A DNA stretch of 64,000 nucleotides from Saturnia japonica (lineage: Eukaryota; Arthropoda; Insecta; Lepidoptera; Saturniidae): NCBI GenBank assembly GCA_033032175.1, contig CM065309.1, positions 13,578,001 to 13,642,000 on the forward strand. Reading direction: 5' to 3'. This document shows, in pieces, positions 59,001 through 64,000 of the stretch (position 1 is the first letter of the stretch; each line of letters opens with the position of its first letter). The translations under genes were made by a program, and so were the position numbers. The notes beneath the pieces were generated by a model. It had not been told where the DNA came from. It saw only the letters and a program-made list of their open reading frames with translations, and did no database searches.

Positions 59001-62000
59001 TTAATACTTCACAGGTTTGCCAAACCAATTTGTTGTCCTATGCTAAGTGAGGGCATCGTAACCCGATTTGAATTACACAACTCTATCCCATAAAATAATA
59101 TTATATATGTATTATAATAACTAGCGGTCGCCCAATGGTCGAAATTCGACCAGCGACTTTTTAATCATAGACTATTTTTTGTTTGACATTTGCAGTATGA
59201 ACCTAAACAATGAATATTATATCACTTGCTGTCACTTTTCATTCAGTTTTAATGTCAATATTTTGGGGGGTATAAGCTCAATGGCACTGGTCAGGTTAGG
59301 ATTCGCAAGAATTAATTTATTTAATTTAATATATTAGTAACAGATATTATAGATAAATTTTAGCTTTCTGCACTCCTTCTCCATATAAACTTTAACCATG
59401 CCAAATCTTAAAGTCTTCCGTGCACGCAATACGCTTAAAAAGAGGTATAAAGTTTTTGCTTCACGTATTAATATAACGATGCCAGTATGCCAGCCGACCG
59501 CGACCGTTTTGCTGAGAAGGATTTCGTGATATCTTCTACGGTATTGATTTAAATGGAAAAATAAAGGACAATTTTAATCTACATTAAATGCCTAAGTTAA
59601 CTAACAAACATTTCTGGATAAAGATTGCTTCGCTAATAACGTGATATTTTTAATTATTATGTTGTAAATAACAACAGTTGCTTTGAATCAACCTTAGGAG
59701 ATAGACATAAGCCATCGCGGACTTTTCTCTATTCTTTTTGAAAAAATGCAACATTATTTTGATGTTTCTCATAACGTTCGTTCGTAGAAAAAATTCTAAA
59801 TAGAAGTGAAAACTACATCAAAATCCGTTTCGTAGTTTAAAAGATCTAAGCGTAAATAGAGACAGACAGCGGGACGCGACATTACTTTATGCTATGTATA
59901 GATGTTAAATTCCGCCTACTACTCGGAAGGAAGTACCTAATAGACATTTTAATAACTTGACTTTTATTGTATTGTATATATCTATATGCAGTACGTATTC
60001 TTAGTCGACTCGGTTCATTAGCACAAACTATGACACCGTGCGACGTCTTTTGTGTCAGTACTCACAGTAAAATATAAATCAGGTTTATTCTACTTAAATT
60101 AGTGAAGAGATAGATTTTGGTTTTCGGGAATTGGTTGTATAGGCAGCATAAAGTTGTATAAGCATTGGTATCAGAGAAACATTATAGCAGCTATACACTA
60201 TTATTCCTTGTACAAATCTGTCTACAACATGTTTCAACAATTCTTTATGTTACAGTTCCTGTTTATCAAAACTTTGCACAGATGGCGTACCAAAACAACT
60301 TCCGCTACAATAAAATTCAAAACGGATACACGGACTGATAACGGAAGTCGTGTGTTTTTTAGTTTTTTATGCAGACAAAACAGCTGTTGTTTTTAATTGT
60401 TATTTACGTGTGACGCTGTTATGAGAGCAATTATAACATCTAATCATGACTATGTTTATGTTACAAGAATTTTAACGTTTTTTTTTACGACGCAGTAGAC
60501 CTTGAAAACAAACTACTAGGTCGAAGTCGTTAATCTTATCGGTATTATGTTTTAAATTTTTTTATACTGTGGCGTTAGTTAATTTTTAAGGGATAATATG
60601 ACCTGAATACATGTAGCCCTTTTTTGCGAATGTAAATATCATTGTCGTTAATTTTTAAAATTTGATATTTATCTTATCTCATTTAGAATAGATCGCAGTT
60701 CCATTGGCTGATAAATAGTATTTATTATTATTGTAAGTGTCCCACTGTTGGTCAAAAGCCACTTCCGAAGGGAAGGTACGAGCTTAATCACCCAGCCAGC
60801 CCACGACGTATTAGCGATTTCAAACACCGAGAAATCTACAGTTCTATAATTGTGATTCTACATAAAGTGGTACTAAAATAACAGTATTATAGAGAATGGA
60901 TGTATAAAATTAATAATCGTGTTATATAAATAACAACAAAAAAAATTACTAAAGAAATTACCACAATCTTTTTGCATTTTAAACGGTTTTAAATAAACAT
61001 TTTTTTAAATAGTAGTATGGCAAATTGACGGCTCTGTCTCTGTTAGTAAGCGCAGTATAATCCTAACATAACGGCAACCACCGAGAGGTCGTAATATATC
61101 GACGGTCGTCACTGTCACGCTTGCCTGTAATAATTTAACAAATGCACAGGCTGATCCCGAAACGCCAGACGCAAAAGCAAGTCACTATGATGAACTTTTC
61201 ATCATACGCATGGTGTTCACGACCCAGTCGGGCAAAATAGCCCTACCACCCCGCTATCGCCATTTCCTCGCTTGTTGCTCAGTGGGGTGTACCTCGTGCA
61301 AGTGAGGTTGGCTTGGGCCTCTCAGTGATAGATATATAATTCGACACCCCTTATACCATTAACCCAATTAAGTATATTGGGATGTAAGATGTGTGAGATA
61401 AAATTATTAGGCACTTATGCCACAATCTACGTTAGCCCCGCCCCACCCACGTTTTTCTTCTTTCCGTCGCCACAAGTCGTTTCGATTAGGGATCGACTGC
61501 CCAGAGTGTGCCGGACGTACCTACTCGTGTGACGATTCGCGGGTGATCTCTTATTACACACCCATCCTACCTGCATATTGTGTACCCAGATTTTAGAATA
61601 AACAAGGCATTGACTAAAAATAATCCAATAATGGGATATTTCCTCATTCTTCCTCGACTTCATCATGAATTACTACTAACTATATGTACGCTGAAAATTT
61701 CATTATTGTTATCATTGAAGAACAATGTCCGGGCTCACTTCGACTCGTAACTAATATACATTATACATACCTTACAACCTAGCAAATAACGTTGCTTGTA
61801 CCGTAGTTTTAAATTTGTACGCTGTTAATAAAAATAATTGTGAAGAACTTGTATAAAAAGATATAATATAGAGACAGTAAATTACTTACCCGGAGTGAAC
61901 TTGACGCCAAACCAAACTGACATAGGCATGATACCATGATGATTGTGAAGAACTTGTATAAAAAGATATAATATAGAGACAGTAAATTACTTACCCGGAG

Positions 62001-62100
62001 TGAACTTGACGCCAAACCAAACTGACATAGGCATGATACCATGATGAATAACGTGCAGTTTCGACACGTGATCAAATTTTTTGCGCATCACGAAGAAGAT
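47163..62100 (-). CDS. ELOVL very-long-chain fatty acid elongase, C-terminal 181 residues (5' exons outside window)
   Basis: Exons on the minus strand, in order: 62100-61995, 48485-48349, 47945-47790, 47309-47163 (546 nt, 181 codons plus TAA). All junctions are GT-AG and in frame. The product is an ER multi-pass membrane enzyme that condenses malonyl-CoA with long acyl-CoA, the first step of chain elongation. The first visible exon starts IFFVMRKK and holds the family histidine box HVIHH. The next holds the conserved NTFVHIVMYSYY segment, and the third the DFYKQAY motif near the C-terminus. The product ends in a charged tail (AAKAKIDEEESK) without a terminal dilysine ER signal. It looks most like the insect AAEL008004-like/ELOVL1-7 group; substrate length is not predictable. 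The 13.5-kb intron 48486-61994 is packed with mobile elements. Upstream exons should lie beyond 64000. Confidence 0.93.
47375..47645 (+). repeat. A-type repeat with GC expansion (ELOVL intron)
   Basis: 'aaggctt(a)aaactatacg', 'gagaacaacgacggcgggag' and 'ttggtcgaataaatttaac' match A-type copies. A GC-rich stretch at 47545-47592 replaces the usual 'gcgttggtggcgcg' segment. Confidence 0.55.
47790..47945 (-). CDS. ELOVL exon (DFYKQAY segment)
   Basis: The exon is 156 nt and phase 0 at both ends. The acceptor is tttacAG|GTTCAA and the donor TCTCAG|GTAAC. It encodes two hydrophobic helices (VQFVLVFIHAFQLLF and FVWWIGMHAVLFYYLF) and the family motif DFYKQAY. An ATG-started frame in the same phase reads past the donor into the intron; that is read-through, not a gene. 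Confidence 0.94.
48349..48485 (-). CDS. ELOVL exon (MYSYY segment)
   Basis: The exon is 137 nt, phase 1 in and phase 0 out. The acceptor is cttacAG|GAGGT and the donor ATG|GTGAGA. It encodes GGHSTFFGMLNTFVHIVMYS and on to YLTALQM. This is a strongly conserved ELOVL segment with a transmembrane helix. Confidence 0.93.
48530..48655 (+). mobile_element. LINE 3'-tail relic (ELOVL intron)
   Basis: 'agctcggaaaattgacggta' and 'ccgcccctgatgttccctga' resemble 61010-61125 ('atggcaaattgacggctctg'). Confidence 0.4.
48656..49389. other. ELOVL intron, no feature seen
   Basis: AT-rich intronic sequence. Confidence 0.45.
49390..50050 (+). repeat. A-type repeat, rearranged (ELOVL intron)
   Basis: The head 'accgcgctaatctctggaac' lies at 49420 and the end 'agttggtcgaataaat' at 50030. 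Unrelated DNA lies in between, including a D-like piece 'gtagtttttgcgtgatgcgg'. It is followed by a LINE tail 'gtttgaaatcaccagtacgt'. Confidence 0.5.
50161..50884. other. ELOVL intron, no feature seen
   Basis: AT-rich intronic sequence. Confidence 0.45.
50885..51215 (+). mobile_element. SINE type 1, full length (ELOVL intron)
   Basis: A-box-like 'gatggctcagtggtagtg', B-box-like 'gatttgaatccc', and a body with 'catcgtgatcaaac', 'gtatgttccgaaagctgc' and 'catcacttaacatcaagtga'. It ends in a TA-rich tail. Confidence 0.8.
51227..51785 (-). repeat. A-type repeat, uninterrupted copy (ELOVL intron)
   Basis: 'actagctgtgccccacggat' at the left and 'taaccggt..tagagattagcgtg'-type sequence at the right are the reversed tail and head of the family. 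It matches 34053-35995 minus the mariner. Confidence 0.7.
51786..52013 (+). repeat. F-type dispersed repeat
   Basis: Matches 27230-27436: 'gcgcgcatcacgcaaaaact', 'gttattacagttttaagaaa' and a worn tail 'tgcggttatcggctagt'. Confidence 0.6.
52014..52981. other. ELOVL intron, no feature seen
   Basis: AT-rich intronic sequence. 52590-52690 is vaguely D-type-like ('aatcacgcaaaaactactgg'). Confidence 0.4.
52992..55146 (-). mobile_element. Jockey-clade LINE, copy 2, 5' truncated (ELOVL intron)
   Basis: A 10-bp target-site duplication, catacagttg, lies at 52982-52991 and 55147-55156. The 28-nt poly(A) tail appears as T at 52992-53019. It matches copy 1 along its whole length with only scattered substitutions and small indels. 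It lies in the same transcriptional direction as the ELOVL gene. Confidence 0.93.
53542..55145 (-). pseudogene. Jockey-type reverse transcriptase ORF2 fragment (one frameshift)
   Basis: The upstream part, 249 codons from 55145, carries the RT motifs up to FFDVAKAFDKVWHEGL and YDYLTDR-like sequence. After the same missing C as in copy 1 (54471-54473), the other frame carries YADD (54379-54390) and then an open 258-codon C-terminal part from 54318. Apart from this frameshift the fragment is open, unlike copy 1. ORF1 and the endonuclease are missing. Confidence 0.9.
55693..55766 (+). mobile_element. LINE 3'-end fragment (ELOVL intron)
   Basis: 'gaagctgtaaaagccatcag', 'aggctacagggcttctaagg' and 'ctaacagtatggtcagt' plus A10. 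This is a diverged subfamily of the Jockey LINE end, related to 45283-45365. Confidence 0.65.
55882..56139 (+). other. Unrecognised 85-codon ORF with signal-peptide-like N-terminus
   Basis: The predicted product starts MQLKRSND and a hydrophobic stretch ILITIIFVQAILFLICAPVV, then an aromatic, Cys-containing part with five Cys after the hydrophobic segment (CX14CXCX5CX7C by eye). After the stop, the same frame stays open to a consensus donor CAG|GTAAGT near 56229. No family is recognised. It lies in a GC-richer island (about 55960-56360) inside the ELOVL intron on the opposite strand. It could be an unannotated small secreted protein or a piece of an unknown mobile element; I lean to the latter. 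Confidence 0.25.
56575..56712 (+). repeat. A-type repeat, 3' part (ELOVL intron)
   Basis: 'gaagtgagaacaataatcaa', 'gtgttggcggcgcggtgttt' and the tail 'ccgtggggtacagctagt'. Confidence 0.65.
56713..57992. other. ELOVL intron, no feature seen
   Basis: About 1.3 kb. The phrase 'attttagcgccctcta' occurs twice (about 57395 and 57494), 99 bp apart in similar context, suggesting an old local duplication or repeat. Confidence 0.4.
57993..58320 (+). mobile_element. SINE type 1, full length (ELOVL intron)
   Basis: 'gcacagtggtagcgtgtact', B-box-like 'gagttcgaatct', 'catcgcgatgaaaccatagc', 'gtgtgttccggcaactgcg' and 'ccattagacttagc' match 8950-9247. Confidence 0.78.
58480..58770 (+). pseudogene. LINE ORF C-terminal relic (ELOVL intron)
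   Basis: In one frame it reads FFTRTVRMWNGIPANVFPP followed by SYDIGSFKRGV and RYFS, the standard LINE ORF2 end. The tail 'caccaacgctcgccgttgtt' follows. The overlapping 72-codon ORF is another frame. Confidence 0.6.
59112..59910. repeat. Dispersed repeat (ELOVL intron)
   Basis: Begins 'aactagcggtcgcccaatgg' and ends with 'agacagacagcgggacgcga' and 'tatgctatgtatagat'. 'agatagacataagccatcgc' near 59700 is echoed at 34446 ('agataggcatatgctgtcgt'). The borders look like those of common lepidopteran LINE-derived repeats. Confidence 0.5.
59911..60714. other. ELOVL intron, no feature seen
   Basis: AT-rich. The 80-codon ORF at 60154-60396 is unremarkable. Confidence 0.4.
60715..60860 (-). mobile_element. 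LINE 3' tail
   Basis: The minus strand reads 'gtttgaaatcgctaatacgt', 'ggctgggtgattaagctcg' and 'caacagtgggacacttaca', then (AAT)n. This is a typical LINE end in Lepidoptera. Confidence 0.6.
61010..61125 (+). mobile_element. LINE 3'-tail relic
   Basis: 'agtatggcaaattgacggct' and 'cggtcgtcactgtcacgctt' resemble 4650-4850. Confidence 0.4.
61134..61355 (+). repeat. Dispersed repeat, partner of 2296-2521
   Basis: 'aatgcacaggctgatcccga', 'acgacccagtcgggcaaaat' and 'accaccccgctatcgccatt' are the reverse complement of the repeat at 2296-2521. Confidence 0.6.
61356..61836. other. ELOVL intron, no feature seen
   Basis: Holds a GC-rich, unassigned stretch at 61430-61560. Confidence 0.4.
61837..62046 (-). 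repeat. Exact 105-bp tandem duplication across the ELOVL exon-intron junction
   Basis: Copies 61837-61941 and 61942-62046 are identical by eye. Each unit holds 52 nt of exon end, the GTAAGT donor and 53 nt of intron. The transcriptionally first copy is the working exon end. The second is an intronic decoy with its own donor at 61889. Use of the decoy donor would add an in-frame stop straight after the normal exon end (GGT AAG TAA). Confidence 0.95.
61995..62100 (-). CDS. ELOVL exon with HxxHH catalytic box
   Basis: The exon is 106 nt. The acceptor reads ttcAG|ATCTTC, and the donor is CCG-G|GTAAGT at 61994. It encodes 35 residues from IFFVMRKKFDHV through HVIHHGIMPM to VKFTP, plus the first base of a Gly codon. 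The last 52 nt of the exon, starting at the two His codons CAT CAT, and the donor are copied exactly 105 bp downstream (61890-61941). Confidence 0.93.
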
Positions 62101-62337
62101 CTGAAAGATTATATACGATGAAACAAATTAAAAACACACAAAAAATTGAAACATAAAAAATGTGTAATGTGCATGTGTGATATATGCAGACTATATTATT
62201 ACAACAAATTTTTAACCACTAATAAGCCATTTAAGCACTAATATAACTAGTGTTTTGGTTTTTGTATAGGTACCTACTTATTATCAACACAATAATAAAA
62301 ATATGTAATTAGAGATACAAAAAATCTTCATTTATTA

Positions 62338-62339
<2 letters not shown>

Positions 62340-62371
<32 letters not shown>
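62340..62371. repeat. (AT)n microsatellite
   Basis: Sixteen AT units in the ELOVL intron upstream of the His-box exon. 62101-62339 and 62372-63140 show no other feature; no further ELOVL exon is visible on the minus strand. Confidence 0.9.
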
Positions 62372-62374
<3 letters not shown>

Positions 62375-63140
62375 TAACTGACTAATCGCATATTAACGCA
62401 TAGCACCAGGACGGCGAAAATTTGCATGCCCTTTACCCTGTAGCTCAGTATACCAAGGAAAGATTTTAGAATATTCAATCCCCTAAGTTGGTGCAAAAAG
62501 GGATAAAAGTTTGTATGAAAATCCATCATTTTTCAAGAGATAGATTTATGAAAATTGGTGTTTCATAATTTTATTCAGTTAGAAATTAAAAAAGATGAGA
62601 CATCACTGAACTATGATGCGTGCAAAGCCGCGGGTAAAGCGTTAGTGGACTCAAGATATCATAAACATATCAGAATTAGTATTATTTTATTACGAATGCG
62701 ATATAATGATAAATTTATGTTAATTGAATCTTATAATGTATTGTGCGGTTTTTATAAATTAATTTAATCATAATGTTAAATTAAGGAAGTAAACATATTC
62801 TTCTTATAATGTAACAGGTGGATGTTATGATAATAACATTGTATTTTAAATATGCCACCGCCCGGAAATATGTATAATACTAACCAACCGTAAAGTCCCT
62901 CGAAAATCAATTCCTATTCTGTTAATTGCGGGTGTTTTAAATATGCCAAGGTGATCTACAAATTAAAACATGTTAAACATGTTTAACACATAGTAATAAT
63001 AAGCCCAATCTATTTCTTACGTGACATTAAACCCATAATTAACTAATAAATCAATTTCACCGGAAATATTATCAATAATTTTTGACACTTATACATGTCA
63101 CGGGATAATTGTACAAACTGTTAGTTTATAAACCATTTAT

Positions 63141-63392
63141 TTGTGAGATTGTAAACTGTCGATAGATTGTGAACGGACACTAAAATGTGCAACCTAATCG
63201 TAACGTTTTGGTAGGTTTAATGAAGTAACTGGATTGGTTAGGTTTGATTAAAACTGTGACGAAAGAAATAAATTAGTCGTGGAGAGAAAACATTTTTCAA
63301 GACCTAGATCTAACCTAGGTTTAGCCTAGACCTCAAAAATTCTATTTTATTAGGGTCCGTTCACAAACTACCAACAGTTTGCAATCTCACAA
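63141..63392. repeat. Inverted repeat, 40-bp arms (MITE-like)
   Basis: The left arm 63141-63180 (ttgtgagattgtaaactgtc...) matches the reverse complement of the right arm 63353-63392 at 35 of 40 positions by eye. A 172-bp non-coding centre lies between. This is consistent with a small non-autonomous DNA transposon, though the true ends are unclear. Confidence 0.6.
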
Positions 63393-63675
63393 GATTGCTA
63401 AGAAACTAGCGCGAACAGTTCGTACGATTGTCCGGTAATAAAAATATTACTAGAAATTAAAAGTTAGAAGGATATTTTTGAAATACATTGACATTTACTA
63501 CCATTAAAATGTTCTCTATTGCCACAAACTTATCTGACCCCCGCCCGATGGCCTAAAGAGGAACTAACAACGCCAATTTGAAATGTCAATCTGCCTGCCA
63601 TTCGCTGACTTAACCGCCCATTGGTTGTTTGCTCCGTGTGTTTATTTTTCGTTTCCTGGTTATAGGTAGCGAAAA

Positions 63676-64000
63676 ATTCAGAAAGCTTTAAAAAGTGATG
63701 CGAGGAAAGTTATATTACAAGTCCTAGATTTTATGAAGGAAGAAAAGCGTCTTCGAAAAATTGTATGAACGCGTAGCTGCCGCCACAAGTTAGTGTTGCC
63801 AGCTTTTGAAAATAAATTCTATTTAAACATTATTTTGCACGTGCTAGTAAAATAGATATAAGTATAATTTATTTAATTTTTTCGTTACTTTTGTTGTAGG
63901 TGTTGGGAAGCGATTTATTAGAAAACTTGTAAAGGAAAAAGAACAGGAAGATGAAACTGGAACAAAAGTTTCCACGCCAGGAATAGGTTACGCTAATAAG
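63676..64000 (+). pseudogene. Transposase-like helix-turn-helix protein, start, cut by window
   Basis: A first part in one frame reads KSDARKVILQVLDFMKEEKR and then meets a TGA. One base out of phase, the sequence reads FEKLYERVAAAT. An intron with GTTAGT...TTGTAG ends (63789-63899) then joins in frame to SVGKRFIRKLVKEKEQEDET and on to TPGIGYANK at the window edge. This layout (ARxxVxxVxxFMK...ERVAAAT...IRKLVKE...STPG) resembles the N-terminal DNA-binding part of a DDE-transposase family abundant in Lepidoptera. The frameshift suggests a decayed copy; a host gene with a different start cannot be excluded. Confidence 0.45.

Noticed and set aside
61809..62075. 88-codon minus-strand ORF containing an internal duplicated peptide
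   Set aside because: It is out of frame with the ELOVL exon and reads through the tandem duplication. The duplicated peptide reflects the DNA repeat.
1..64000. CRISPR array, bacterial operon or integrated virus
   Set aside because: No regularly spaced direct repeats, no densely packed prokaryotic genes and no capsid or viral polymerase motifs. The reverse transcriptases have Jockey-type LINE motifs and poly(A) tails, not retroviral ones.

Overview
This window reads as a piece of nuclear genome from a butterfly or moth (Lepidoptera). The background is AT-rich, the two host genes have long introns, and most other DNA is short dispersed repeats of the kind found across lepidopteran genomes: tRNA-derived SINEs, LINE tails ending in variants of 'cacagctagt', Jockey-type LINEs, mariners and small MITEs. 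The species cannot be told from the sequence alone.

Two host genes can be supported. (1) On the + strand, 23477-38303, three exons encode a 684-residue secreted protein. It has a signal peptide, one six-cysteine chitin-binding (peritrophin-A, CBM14) domain and a very long Pro/Thr/Gln/Asn-rich tail, which makes it a CPAP1-type cuticular protein. (2) On the - strand, four 3'-terminal coding exons (47163-47309, 47790-47945, 48349-48485, 61995-62100) encode the last 181 residues of an ELOVL very-long-chain fatty acid elongase, including the HxxHH box. Its 5' exons lie to the right of the window. The two genes are tail to tail, with about 8.9 kb of repeat-rich DNA between their stop codons. An ELOVL and a chitin-binding cuticle protein could both serve the cuticle, but nothing here shows that they work together.

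Layout: 1-23.3 kb is intergenic (mariner relic, SINEs, A-, B- and C-type repeats, and a young Jockey LINE at 16.3-18.5 kb). 23.4-38.9 kb is the CPAP1 gene; its 9.8-kb and 3.0-kb introns are full of repeats, and the second holds a mariner nested in an older repeat. 38.9-47.0 kb is intergenic (LINE relics, an 11-bp GC minisatellite, a MITE). 47.0-62.1 kb is the ELOVL 3' part with a 13.5-kb intron holding the second Jockey LINE copy. 62.1-64 kb is upstream ELOVL intron with an inverted repeat and the broken start of a transposase-like gene that runs off the window.

The observations most worth a second look are these. An exact 105-bp tandem duplication in ELOVL copies the end of the His-box exon together with its splice donor. 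Two near-identical Jockey LINE copies share one frameshift, each has target-site duplications, and they lie in opposite orientation about 34.5 kb apart around the host genes. Nested insertions can be dated because empty-site relatives lie in the same window. A small unrecognised ORF with a signal-peptide-like start sits in the ELOVL intron. I found no CRISPR array, bacterial feature or convincing new multi-gene system.
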